From Bacillota bacterium (GTDB lineage: Bacteria; Bacillota; Clostridia; Oscillospirales; JAKOTC01): a DNA stretch of 10,072 nucleotides. The notes beneath the pieces are model-generated. The model did not search any database. It worked only from the letters and a program-made list of their open reading frames with translations, and was not told where the DNA came from. Both the position numbers and the translations under genes were made by a program. Shown here in pieces: positions 1 to 7,015 of the stretch (position 1 is its first letter; the number at the start of each line of letters is the position of its first letter). The DNA lies in NCBI GenBank assembly GCA_029776465.1, contig JAKOTC010000011.1, positions 1-10,072 on the forward strand. Direction: 5' to 3'.

Positions 1-305
1 ATCAATGCGCTGCCATAGCCTTGGCAGCGATATTGGGGGAGGACAACAATCTTTTTCAAGCTTACCCTATCCCCGTTCTTGGCCAGCTGAAGAAAACCCG
101 CCATCATGCCGTCAATATATAGGCCGTACATTAATTCGCCCTTCATAAAATCCAGGATCAACCGTTCTGTTCGCATAAACATTCCGTAAACCGCGCAGTT
201 TTCCATTGTCAGCCTGAATTCCTTCGTAACCGTTTTAAACCCCTGACGGACCACCTGGGCAGCCTGCTCCAGGTCGGCAGCAGCCAAACGCCTTATCTCG
301 AACAT
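1..305 (-). CDS. GNAT-family N-acetyltransferase (partial, C-terminus beyond left edge)
   Basis: The 101 visible residues begin MFEIRRLAAADLEQAAQVV, a typical start for a Gcn5-related acetyltransferase (strand 1 and helix 1). They run into the acetyl-CoA site: residues 86-98 read IVVLPQYRCQGYG, matching the family pattern V-x-P-x-x-[QR]-x-x-G-x-G (motif A), which binds the pyrophosphate of acetyl-CoA. The fold and the acetyl transfer chemistry follow from the family. The substrate cannot be told from this fragment; free amines, antibiotics and protein N-termini are all possible. The start is the ATG at 305-303, preceded on the minus strand by AGGAGG about 8 nt upstream, a strong ribosome binding site. 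It is the last visible gene of the murA-walJ-rlmH run but lies 117 nt beyond rlmH, so it may have its own promoter; I did not find a convincing one. Confidence 0.8.
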   Translation of the reverse strand, partial: MFEIRRLAAADLEQAAQVVRQGFKTVTKEFRLTMENCAVYGMFMRTERLILDFMKGELMYGLYIDGMMAGFLQLAKNGDRVSLKKIVVLPQYRCQGYGSAL

Positions 306-422
306 TGATATTGCCTCCTATTACTAAAATGCGCCATTGCCTTATAGTAACTCGATGAAGACCTTCCTGTTGTTCGATATTTTACTGTAGTAACCAAACG
401 GTATCCGCGAAAACTTCACAAT

Positions 423-899
423 CTATTTATCATACTTCCGTGGTCCGAGGATGTCAAAAGCCCGATAAAGCTGCTCCAATAAAAACACCCGCGCCATCTG
501 ATGGGGCAGCGTCATGGCAGATACGGATAGGCGAAGGTCCGCACACTGCTTAATTCGGGGTGAAAGACCGTGTGAGCTTCCTATCACAATGTTGACAACC
601 TGAACGCCCGAAGACATCAGGCTGCCGATTTTTTCGGCAAACTGCTCACTGTTTAAGGCTTTTCCCTCCACACAAAGTGCGATGGTATAGCCGCCGGTGA
701 GTCTGGATAAAATTTTTTCACCCTCTGCCTCCAAACCTGCCTGTATCTGGGCCGGCGTTCCCGGCTTGGGAATCGGTGCTTCGGGCAATTCTATCACTTC
801 AAGGGTGCAGGATTTTGACAGGCGTTTGGCGTATTCGGCCACTGCCGCCCGCCAATATTCTTCTTTTAGGTTTCCGAGGCATATTAATCTTATCTTCAT
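423..899 (-). CDS. rlmH: 23S rRNA (pseudouridine1915-N3)-methyltransferase RlmH
   Basis: The 158-residue protein has the length and layout of RlmH, a SPOUT (knotted) methyltransferase that works as a homodimer and uses S-adenosylmethionine to methylate N3 of pseudouridine 1915 in helix 69 of 23S rRNA. Visible landmarks are the N-terminal MKIRLICLGNLKEEYW, the central LCVEGKALNSEQFA, the SAM-loop segment IVIGSSHGLS (usually IGG-x-x-G-L), and LPHQMARVFLLEQLYRAFDIL before the C-terminal tail. The tail ends LGPRKYDK, whereas S. aureus RlmH ends RGEAYHK and E. coli RlmH ends YHR, so the near-invariant His is Asp here. The start lies 5 nt after the WalJ-type stop codon. The minus-strand stretch upstream (900-920) has no Shine-Dalgarno sequence, so translation probably depends on coupling to the gene before it. 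Family assignment is firm; full activity is less so because of the tail changes. Confidence 0.93.
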   Translation of the reverse strand: MKIRLICLGNLKEEYWRAAVAEYAKRLSKSCTLEVIELPEAPIPKPGTPAQIQAGLEAEGEKILSRLTGGYTIALCVEGKALNSEQFAEKIGSLMSSGVQVVNIVIGSSHGLSPRIKQCADLRLSVSAMTLPHQMARVFLLEQLYRAFDILGPRKYDK

Positions 900-904
900 A
901 ACAT

Positions 905-1702
905 TTAAGAAAAAGAGAATAAAACGGTGGCTTCATAACGCGGAGCAACCTGCAACGTAAAATCCTCCGTGTAGCGGGCCCCTGTGTTTTCAAGGGCCTG
1001 CCGATTTTCCTCAAAAGCAAGCCCCGGCAGGTTGTTCTCTTTGGAAAGATGGGCCAGGGCAAAATGGCGGCATCCGGAAAGCAAAAGGCGTGCGGCAAGA
1101 CCGGCACACTCTCGATTGGATAAGTGCCCGTTTTGCCCCAATATGCGCTGTTTTAAATACCAGGGATATCCGCCGTTTTTCAGCATGTTGACATCGTGGT
1201 TGGATTCCAGCACAATGCCGTCACATCCCATGAGGGCCTTTTCAACATCCGGAGTGACCCAACCCAAATCGGTGCATACCCCGATCTTTCGATTTTCCTT
1301 GGTATGTACCACATAACCGCAGGGTTGAACGCCGTCGTGGCTGGTGGGGAAGTGGGCAATATGCATTCCCGCCACCTCTACGCCTCCCGACCTCATTTCA
1401 CACAGCCGGGTATGGGGGAAAATCAGCTGATGGGCCTCCAGATAGGCCAAAGTTCCCTCAGTAGCATAGACCGGAATGTCGGGATGTTTTTTGGTTAGCA
1501 CTTTCAATGAATGAATATGATCGGTATGTTCATGAGTAATAAATATTCCGCGAACCGCAGACAAAGAGAAGCCAAGGCTGCTCACCCCCAGGGTAAGCGC
1601 CTTGGTTGTTTTTCCGGCATCAATTAAAATAGCCGCCTGGTCATCGCCGATATAACAGGCATTCCCTTCGCTGCCGGAGTATAACTGTGCAACCGTTGTC
1701 AT
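905..1702 (-). CDS. WalJ/YycJ-type metallo-beta-lactamase-fold hydrolase
   Basis: This is a 265-residue metallo-beta-lactamase-fold protein without a signal peptide, so cytoplasmic. The N-terminal QLYSGSEGNACYI resembles the SGSxGN opening of the YycJ/WalJ family. The metal site motif H-x-H-x-D-H is complete as THEHTDH (His57, His59, Asp61, His62). Further likely ligands are His in TSHDG, Asp in CTDLGW and His in LAHLSKENN. In Bacillus and Streptococcus the orthologue sits in the walRK (yycFG) locus and has been linked to coordinating cell division with DNA replication and to DNA repair; exonuclease activity is reported for relatives. That role is taken from the family. Here it lies between murA and rlmH; the proximity to rlmH is shared with the Bacillus yyc locus, while no walRK genes are in view. 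The start at 1702 has GAGAGG about 8 nt upstream. Confidence 0.85.
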   Translation of the reverse strand: MTTVAQLYSGSEGNACYIGDDQAAILIDAGKTTKALTLGVSSLGFSLSAVRGIFITHEHTDHIHSLKVLTKKHPDIPVYATEGTLAYLEAHQLIFPHTRLCEMRSGGVEVAGMHIAHFPTSHDGVQPCGYVVHTKENRKIGVCTDLGWVTPDVEKALMGCDGIVLESNHDVNMLKNGGYPWYLKQRILGQNGHLSNRECAGLAARLLLSGCRHFALAHLSKENNLPGLAFEENRQALENTGARYTEDFTLQVAPRYEATVLFSFS

Positions 1703-1740
1703 AATATTGACCTCTCGCCACAGGCGATAATTTTTAAAAT

Positions 1741-1770
1741 AGCTTTATATAGCTTTATATAGCTTTATAG
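1741..1770. repeat. Three tandem copies of a 10-bp unit at the murA 3' end
   Basis: AGCTTTATAT is repeated three times head to tail (1741-1750, 1751-1760, 1761-1770), the last copy ending in G instead of T. The third copy contains the murA stop codon and the other two lie in the 61-nt gap before the walJ-type gene. On the coding strand the unit reads ATATAAAGCT. A 5-bp hairpin (TCGCC, loop ACA, GGCGA on the plus strand, 1715-1727) follows in the transcript and directly precedes the ribosome binding site of the next gene. The repeat itself is plain; any role is unknown, and replication slippage is the simplest origin. Confidence 0.9.
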
Positions 1771-3054
1771 TGCTTGTTGGTTTTTCGCATCGGGCAGCTC
1801 AATCTTTTGTATGTCAGCACCGAGTAAAAGCAGCTTTTTTTCAAAATCTTCATACCCGCGCTCAATATAATGGATATTTTCAACCTCTGTATGCCCTTTT
1901 GCGATTAAGCCGGCAATCACCAGCGCAACGCCCGCGCGCAGATCCGTGGCCTTCACAATAGCTCCCGTGAGACCTTCGACCCCTTCTATAATGGCGGTTT
2001 TGCTATCCACTTTAATGCAAGCGCCCATGCGCTGTAATTCTTCCGTATAACGGAACCGATTGTCAAAAATACTTTCGGTTACAACACTGGTGCCATTGGC
2101 AACACTTAAAACGGCAGTAATCTGAGGCTGCATATCGGTGGGGAAGCCGGGATGGGGCATGGTTTTGATATTTGCCTTCTGAAGGGGCCCGGTCCGACGA
2201 ACCCGAATCCAGTCGTCCCCGTCAATCACTTCGGCTCCCATTTCTTCCAGCTTCGCCGTGATGGACTCCAGATGCTTGGGGATGATGTTGTTAATCAGGA
2301 TATCTCCACCGGTGGCAGCAGCAATGGCCATGAAAGTTCCGGCTTCAATCTGATCGGGGATAACCGAATAGGTGGTTCCTCTCAGATAAGGAACACCGTG
2401 GATTTTAATAACATCGGTGCCGGCGCCGCGGATATCTGCCCCCATGGAGTTTAAAAAGTTTGCCAAGTCAACAATATGGGGCTCTTTCGCAGCATTTTCA
2501 ATCACAGTTAAACCCTCGGCTTTGACTGCCGCCAGGATCACATTAACCGTAGCACCTACTGAGACCATGTCAAAATAAACCGAGTTTCCCATCAGCTTGC
2601 CGTTTTTGGCTTCCGCTTCAATAAACCCGTGTTCAATGGACCAATCGGCACCCAGCGCCTCAAAGCCTTTAAAATGCTGATCCATGGCTCGGGTTCCGAT
2701 GTCGCAGCCGCCGGGCAGGCAGACTTTTGCCCGACCGAAACGCCCTAACAGGGCGCCGACGAAATAATAGGATGTACGAATCAAATGGGCAAGTCTATGA
2801 GGAACTTCTCGATTTACAATCCGAGAAGGATCAATCTCAATGATGTTTTTATCGATAAAGTTGATATTGGCATTTAGTTCACGAAAAATAGATACCATAA
2901 CCGCAACGTCGGTGATGGCCGGCAGGTTTTCAATTCTGCAAGGCTCGTCACAAAGCGCAACAGCGGCAAGAATTGCCAATGATGCGTTTTTATTTCCACT
3001 GATATTGACTTCGCCGGAAAGTCTGCGCCCGCCGTTGATGACAAATTTCTCCAC
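1765..3054 (-). CDS. murA: UDP-N-acetylglucosamine 1-carboxyvinyltransferase MurA
   Basis: MurA transfers enolpyruvate from phosphoenolpyruvate to UDP-GlcNAc, the first committed step of peptidoglycan synthesis, in the cytoplasm. The 429-residue length is normal. The substrate-binding SGNKNA contains Lys22 and Asn23. The catalytic loop LPGGCDIGTRAMDQH carries Cys117, equivalent to Cys115 of E. coli MurA, so the enzyme should be fosfomycin-sensitive, as far as this residue decides. GFPTDMQPQ holds the conserved Asp of the active site, and DLRAG sits near the C-terminus. The start is a GTG at 3054-3052, with an AGGGGGA ribosome binding site about 8 nt upstream; GTG gives the canonical MEKFVINGG beginning. 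It is the first gene of the minus-strand run, 62 nt ahead of the walJ-type gene. Whether it is the MurA1 or MurA2 paralogue cannot be decided here. Confidence 0.97.
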   Translation of the reverse strand: MEKFVINGGRRLSGEVNISGNKNASLAILAAVALCDEPCRIENLPAITDVAVMVSIFRELNANINFIDKNIIEIDPSRIVNREVPHRLAHLIRTSYYFVGALLGRFGRAKVCLPGGCDIGTRAMDQHFKGFEALGADWSIEHGFIEAEAKNGKLMGNSVYFDMVSVGATVNVILAAVKAEGLTVIENAAKEPHIVDLANFLNSMGADIRGAGTDVIKIHGVPYLRGTTYSVIPDQIEAGTFMAIAAATGGDILINNIIPKHLESITAKLEEMGAEVIDGDDWIRVRRTGPLQKANIKTMPHPGFPTDMQPQITAVLSVANGTSVVTESIFDNRFRYTEELQRMGACIKVDSKTAIIEGVEGLTGAIVKATDLRAGVALVIAGLIAKGHTEVENIHYIERGYEDFEKKLLLLGADIQKIELPDAKNQQAL

Positions 3055-3070
3055 TTTTTTATCCCCCTAT

Positions 3071-3204
3071 TCTGCCGTTTTATATAATTTCACGCAAGGC
3101 TGCCACGGCAGTCTGAAGCCTTATGTATGCACAAAATGTTGGCAATTTTTCTATCTTTATGTCGGTAAAAAAATCAAAAATTACAGGCAGAAATCCCTCT
3201 GCCT
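3071..3204 (-). promoter_or_regulatory. murA leader with terminator-like hairpin and competing complementary repeats
   Basis: In the murA transcript the order is: AGGCAGA (3204-3198), 6-nt loop, TCTGCCT (3191-3185), a U-rich tract (five Ts, GA, seven Ts; 3180-3167), CTGCC (3111-3107), two bases, GGCAG (3104-3100), and finally GGCAGA (3076-3071), which ends 3 nt before the AGGGGG ribosome binding site. The first hairpin has 7 paired bases followed by the U-rich tract and looks like a weak intrinsic terminator. Its 3' arm TCTGCC is also exactly complementary to the GGCAGA next to the ribosome binding site, so the two pairings exclude each other. The repeats are directly visible; a regulatory switch is inference, and the arms are short. 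No known riboswitch class was recognised. Confidence 0.35.
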
Positions 3205-3218
3205 AACATTCAATTTTT

Positions 3219-3227
3219 AGTATAGCA
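3219..3227 (-). promoter_or_regulatory. Putative murA promoter (extended -10)
   Basis: On the minus strand TGCTATACT matches an extended -10 element (TG-N-TATAAT with one mismatch in the hexamer). The -35 region at the expected distance (TTTCAA) is poor, which is common for extended -10 promoters. Transcription would start near 3212 and give a leader of about 158 nt before the murA GTG codon. It is the best candidate in the 396-bp murA-fucI gap for the minus strand, but not proven. Confidence 0.45.
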
Positions 3228-3385
3228 TATTTTACTTTGCTTTGAAAATGTTTTTATTAATTTTTGAACAAATTACGACTTTTACAATATTTTAGGGTAT
3301 AAAGGTTCTGTTTCCGGCTGAAATTATTATGGTCTTGTCTGAATGTAAAAATTCAATAAAAAAGCTTAAAAAATTGTTTGTTTCA

Positions 3386-3414
3386 TTGACAAAATCATGG
3401 TGTGGTTGTACAAT
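3386..3414 (+). promoter_or_regulatory. fucI promoter (sigma-A type)
   Basis: TTGACA (3386-3391, perfect -35) is followed by exactly 17 bp and TACAAT (3409-3414, one mismatch to the -10 consensus), with A/T-rich sequence upstream. Transcription should begin near 3421, leaving a leader of about 30 nt before the fucI ATG. TTGTACAA at 3406-3413 is an 8-bp palindrome overlapping the -10 and might be part of an operator, but it is too short to claim. The rest of the 396-bp gap between murA and fucI (about 3228-3385) is A/T-rich and shows no gene. Confidence 0.8.
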
Positions 3415-3437
3415 GGGAAGGAAAGAATACGATTGTT

Positions 3438-3443
3438 GGGAGG
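3438..3443 (+). promoter_or_regulatory. fucI: fucI ribosome binding site
   Basis: GGGAGG lies 7 nt before the ATG at 3451 and 4 nt before the ATG at 3448. The spacing favours 3451. It also argues against an in-frame ATG at 3397, which sits inside the promoter and upstream of the expected transcription start. Confidence 0.85.
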
Positions 3444-3450
3444 TATAATG

Positions 3451-5205
3451 ATGTATCCTAAAATTGGCATACGGCGCGTGATTGACGGACGTCGCCTGGG
3501 AGTCCGCGAGTCTTTGGAAGATCAGATTATGGAAATGGCTAAAAAAACGGCCGAATTTTTATCTGCAAACCTTCGCTATCCCGACGGCAGCCCGGTTGAA
3601 TGTGTTATCTCTGAGACCGCCATCGGCGGCGTCAACGAGGCTGCCCGCTGCGCTGAATATTTCAGGCAGCAAAATGTGGGGGTTTCTCTTACTGTTACTA
3701 CCAGCTGGTGCTATGGCACAGAAGTAATAGATGTAGATCCGACCATTCCCAAAGCCATCTGGGGATTTAATGGAACCGAGCGTCCGGGTGCGGTTTACCT
3801 GGCTGCTGCTTTGGCTGCTCACAATCAGATGGGGCTGCCCACCTTCGGCATTTACGGTCACGATGTCCGGGATAAGGATGACCTGACGATTCCCGAGGAT
3901 GTGGCCGAAAAGCTCTTGCGCTTTGCCCGCGCCGGTCTGGCGGTTGCGATGATGAAGGGCAACAGCTATCTGGCCATCGGTAATGTCTCCATGGGCATTG
4001 CCGGTTCGATGGTGAATTTTGATATTCTCCGCAAATATTTCGGCATGCGGGCAGAATTTGTGGATATGAGCGAACTGATCCGCCGGATGAATCTGGGCAT
4101 TTATGACCATGAAGAGTTTGAAAAAGCGATTGCATGGGTCAGAGCCAACCGGGTCATCGGTAAGGACAATAACAAAAACAAATTCTCCGACGCGGAAAAG
4201 GAACAGCAATGGGAAACCTGCGTGAAAATGATGATGATTATGCGGGATCTCATGGTGGGCAATCCCAAACTGGCAGAGATGGGTTACGTGGAAGAGGCCG
4301 AGGGACACCATGCCATCGCCGGCGGCTTCCAGGGTCAGCGCCAGTGGACTGACTTTATGCCCAACGGTGACTTTGCCGAAGCTATGCTGAATTCCAGCTT
4401 TGACTGGAACGGTATCCGCGCCCCCTATGTTGTTGCTACGGAAAATGACCACATGAACGGTATTCCCATGCTGATGGGCAAACTGCTGACCAACACCGCT
4501 CAGGTGTTTGTGGATGTCCGCACCTACTGGTCCCCCGACGCCATCAAGCGTGTCACCGGTTGGACTCCGGAGGGAGCCGCCAAAAACGGTTTGATCCATC
4601 TGCTCAATTCCGGCGCCGCCTCTCTGGATGCTACCGGCCAGATGAAGGATGCGAACGGCAATCCGGTGATGAAGCCCTTCTGGGAAATCACGCAGGAGGA
4701 TGTGGACGCCTGCATGAAAAACACCCGCTGGTGCCCGGCAAACGTGGAATACTTCCGCGGCGGCGGATTCAGCAGCGAATTTGAATCCAAGGGCGGTATG
4801 CCTGTCACCATGTCCCGCTTGAACAATGTGAAGGGCGTGGGATTGGTGCTTCAGATTGCCGAGGGTTATACGGTTGAAATCCCCGAAAACGTCAGCACCA
4901 TTCTCAAAGACAGAACGGATCCGACCTGGCCGACCACCTGGTTTGCACCCCGTCTTACCGGCGAAGGTCTCTTTACGGATGTTTATAATGTGATGAATGC
5001 CTGGGGCGCCAACCACGGTGTCTTCTCCTATGGCCATATCGGCGCCGATTTGATCACCATGGCTTCCATGCTGAGAATCCCCGTTGCCATGCATAATGTG
5101 CCTCGGGAAAAAATCTTCCGTCCCAGCGCATGGAATATGTTCGGCACCGCCGATCTGGAGTCTGCCGACTTTAGAGCCTGCCAAACCTATGGCACGTTAT
5201 ATTAA
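3451..5205 (+). CDS. fucI: L-fucose isomerase
   Basis: FucI interconverts L-fucose and L-fuculose (and acts on D-arabinose) in the cytoplasm, the first step of fucose breakdown, as a Mn2+-dependent hexamer. From the ATG at 3451 the protein has 584 residues, close to the 591 of the E. coli enzyme, and it aligns with that enzyme from [13 protein letters not shown] at the N-terminus to CQTYGTLY at the C-terminus. The three metal ligands known from E. coli (Glu337, Asp361, His528) are present as Glu331 in [11 protein letters not shown], Asp355 in FVDVRTYWS and His522 in WGANHGV, all with the same offset of 6. No fuculokinase or fuculose-phosphate aldolase gene is adjacent. Instead an FmdB-like gene follows after 27 nt with no terminator. 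A sigma-A promoter lies directly upstream. Paralogous activity on other deoxy sugars is possible but less likely. Confidence 0.96.
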   Translation: MYPKIGIRRVIDGRRLGVRESLEDQIMEMAKKTAEFLSANLRYPDGSPVECVISETAIGGVNEAARCAEYFRQQNVGVSLTVTTSWCYGTEVIDVDPTIPKAIWGFNGTERPGAVYLAAALAAHNQMGLPTFGIYGHDVRDKDDLTIPEDVAEKLLRFARAGLAVAMMKGNSYLAIGNVSMGIAGSMVNFDILRKYFGMRAEFVDMSELIRRMNLGIYDHEEFEKAIAWVRANRVIGKDNNKNKFSDAEKEQQWETCVKMMMIMRDLMVGNPKLAEMGYVEEAEGHHAIAGGFQGQRQWTDFMPNGDFAEAMLNSSFDWNGIRAPYVVATENDHMNGIPMLMGKLLTNTAQVFVDVRTYWSPDAIKRVTGWTPEGAAKNGLIHLLNSGAASLDATGQMKDANGNPVMKPFWEITQEDVDACMKNTRWCPANVEYFRGGGFSSEFESKGGMPVTMSRLNNVKGVGLVLQIAEGYTVEIPENVSTILKDRTDPTWPTTWFAPRLTGEGLFTDVYNVMNAWGANHGVFSYGHIGADLITMASMLRIPVAMHNVPREKIFRPSAWNMFGTADLESADFRACQTYGTLY

Positions 5206-5232
5206 TTGTTGATACTTTAAGGTGTGATAGTA

Positions 5233-5445
5233 ATGCCGATTTACCAGCTTGTCTGTGCCGCCTGCAATAAGGAATTCGAGGTGTTGGCCTCCATTTCCGA
5301 TCGGGAAGGCAAAAAGATTATTTGCCCCGACTGCGGCGGAAAAGAACTCAAGCCGGTCTATACGGGAAAAGCCAACGTCTGCCTCAGCGGTAAAAAAGGC
5401 GATTCACCACTCTGTAGATGCAGCTGCGGCTGCTGTAAAGCATGA
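5233..5445 (+). CDS. FmdB-family small zinc-ribbon protein with Cys-rich tail
   Basis: A 70-residue protein beginning MPIYQLVCAAC, the signature start of the FmdB-type regulatory zinc-ribbon family. Cys8-x2-Cys11 and Cys31-x2-Cys34 (CPDCGG) form the expected zinc site. The C-terminal 21 residues hold six more cysteines (50, 61, 63, 65, 67, 68), ending CRCSCGCCKA, a possible second metal site; Cys-rich tails occur in this family but the function is unknown. The name comes from a putative regulator of formamidase/amidase genes and should not be read as a proven role. The start is the ATG at 5233, 8 nt after AAGGTG (5219-5224); an in-frame GTG at 5224 overlaps that ribosome binding site and was rejected. 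Its stop TGA overlaps the next gene's ATG as ATGA, implying translational coupling. Confidence 0.85.
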   Translation: MPIYQLVCAACNKEFEVLASISDREGKKIICPDCGGKELKPVYTGKANVCLSGKKGDSPLCRCSCGCCKA

Positions 5446-6971
5446 GGCGGCGCAGGGCTTGGGTGCTGTGTGCTCTGCTGCTCCTGACAATGCTGTTCCC
5501 CGGATGCGCAGAGGCCGGCTCGAATAAAGAATTTTATATCGGCCTTAACGGACTGCCCGCCTCTTTCGACCCCCAACTGGAGGCCGGAAGAGGCGGTGCC
5601 TCTCTGTGTTCGGCCATTTATGCCTGCCTGCTTCGAATCAATTCAGAGGGCGAACTGGTTTCTGATTGCGCCGAGCGATATGAAATATCGACCGATAAGA
5701 AAACCTATACCTTTTATCTGCGGGAAGACCTGGTTTGGTCCAATGGGCAGCTGCTGACATCTGCGGATTTTGCCTTTGGATTAAAACGCTGCCTCTCTCC
5801 CGAAACCGGAAGCGCCATCGCCAACGAACTCTTGTCTATTCAGGGAGCGGAAAATTTCCATAAAACCGGCAAGGGGAGTTTAGGGCTGGACGCCTCTGAC
5901 CCCTCTAAATTGGTTATCCGTCTTTCTCAGCCAGACGACGGGCTGTTAAGAGTTTTGGCCACCCCCTACACAGCTCCCTGCAACGAAGCTTTTTTTGAAT
6001 CCACCGGCGGGAGATACGGGCTTTCTCTTAATACCTCCCTAACCAACGGCCGCTTTACCCCCGCCTCTTTTGGAAGCAAAATTGTTGTAAAAAAGAATAA
6101 GCTTTTTTACGATGCCAAAAATGTGATCCCCTCCTCCATAACCTTTCTTGACATTTCTCAGCAGGCATCAGAGTCCATTGTCAAAAGCATCGCAGAGGGG
6201 GATCTTGATTTTGCTCTTTCCGCAACTCTGCCCTATCATATGCCTGAAAACGTCTCCGCTGCCTCCCTGAAGGGATCGGTCTGGGTACTCAGCTTCAGCA
6301 GTATCAATAAGGTAACCTCTCTTCCTTCCCTAAGAAAGGCCTTGACTATCGGAGGGCTTTCCCTTGTGCAGGCCGATCACAACACCGGATACTTTCTGCC
6401 TCCGCAATACAGACAACAGGTTTTGGAGGGCGCTGGAACCGTACATGCGACCAATATAGCTTCGGCCAAAGCCGCGTTGGAAGAAGTTTTGACTGCTCTG
6501 GGCAAATCCTCGTTGCCGAAAATCATCTGCCTGGTGCCTGATCGAGAGGACGCAAGGATTCTGTCAGATGCCCTGGTCGAAAGCTGGCAGCGCCAGCTGG
6601 GTATCTTTATCAGCCGTGAGTTTGTGAGTCAAAATGAGATTGAGGCAAAAATCAAAACCGGAAACTATCAAATCGCTTTATCCCTTTATGAGCCCTCCTT
6701 TACATCTCCCTCATCTTTTTATTCCTCTCTGATCAACACATACGGCTTAACCGGCGATATCGGTTTTATGGCGAATTACGACAAAATCATAAAGTCCGGC
6801 AGTGGAGATGAGGCCAAGATCAGCAAGAGTGTGGAACAGCTGCTGTTTTCTCAAGACGGTATCTATCCGCTGGACTATGGCGAAACCTATTTTATTAAAA
6901 ACAGTAAGGTCCAAAACGAAATTTTTATCCCCGAAAGCGGCATCATTGATTTAACCTTTGCAAGGAAATAG
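5442..6971 (+). CDS. ABC-transporter solute-binding lipoprotein, oligopeptide (SBP_bac_5) type
   Basis: The 509-residue protein starts with a positively charged MRRRR, a hydrophobic stretch (residues 6-19) and Cys22 in LFPGC, a lipobox with Phe at -3 in place of the usual Leu. It should therefore be a lipoprotein anchored on the outer face of the membrane. The mature part follows the OppA/DppA-type pattern: LNGLPASFDPQ, then CAERYEISTDKKTYTFYLREDLVWSNGQ split around residues 75-105, then SADFAFGLKRCLSPE. The family captures peptides, sometimes nickel or sugars, for an ABC permease; the ligand here is unknown. No permease or ATPase gene is in the window, so it is an orphan binding protein. It overlaps the FmdB-like gene by 4 bp and has no strong ribosome binding site of its own, so it is probably translated by coupling. 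The next gene follows after 44 nt. Confidence 0.85.
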   Translation: MRRRRAWVLCALLLLTMLFPGCAEAGSNKEFYIGLNGLPASFDPQLEAGRGGASLCSAIYACLLRINSEGELVSDCAERYEISTDKKTYTFYLREDLVWSNGQLLTSADFAFGLKRCLSPETGSAIANELLSIQGAENFHKTGKGSLGLDASDPSKLVIRLSQPDDGLLRVLATPYTAPCNEAFFESTGGRYGLSLNTSLTNGRFTPASFGSKIVVKKNKLFYDAKNVIPSSITFLDISQQASESIVKSIAEGDLDFALSATLPYHMPENVSAASLKGSVWVLSFSSINKVTSLPSLRKALTIGGLSLVQADHNTGYFLPPQYRQQVLEGAGTVHATNIASAKAALEEVLTALGKSSLPKIICLVPDREDARILSDALVESWQRQLGIFISREFVSQNEIEAKIKTGNYQIALSLYEPSFTSPSSFYSSLINTYGLTGDIGFMANYDKIIKSGSGDEAKISKSVEQLLFSQDGIYPLDYGETYFIKNSKVQNEIFIPESGIIDLTFARK

Positions 6972-7015
6972 AAACGGTTTATGTCTTTCTACTGAAAATC
7001 GGAAAGGTGTTTGTC

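Noticed and set aside
382..393. Small dyad TTACTGTAGTAA between rlmH and the acetyltransferase gene
   Set aside because: Five-base A/T-rich arms with no convincing promoter next to it; expected by chance.
799..1107. Open frames overlapping the walJ-type and rlmH genes in other frames
   Set aside because: They are shadows of two well-supported genes, with no motif or start signal.
3243..3256. A cre-like site (TGAAAATGTTTTTA) upstream of fucI
   Set aside because: Two mismatches to TGWAANCGNTNWCA, one in the conserved central CG, and it lies about 140 bp upstream of the promoter in A/T-rich sequence.
3332..3341. Possible shared operator half-site (CTTGTCTG) upstream of fucI resembling TTAGTCTG at the kinase promoter
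   Set aside because: Two of eight bases differ, there is no matching inverted partner, and it is about 45 bp upstream of the -35; too weak to claim co-regulation.
3397..3450. An 18-codon N-terminal extension of fucI from the ATG at 3397
   Set aside because: The extension overlaps the -35 to -10 promoter and lies before the predicted transcription start. It has no ribosome binding site and no counterpart in FucI, which begins at the PKIGIR region.
3559..5184. A 541-codon open frame on the minus strand opposite fucI
   Set aside because: It lies wholly antisense to a clearly conserved fucI, is rich in His and Gly as expected for the complement of such codons, has no recognisable motif and no ribosome binding site.
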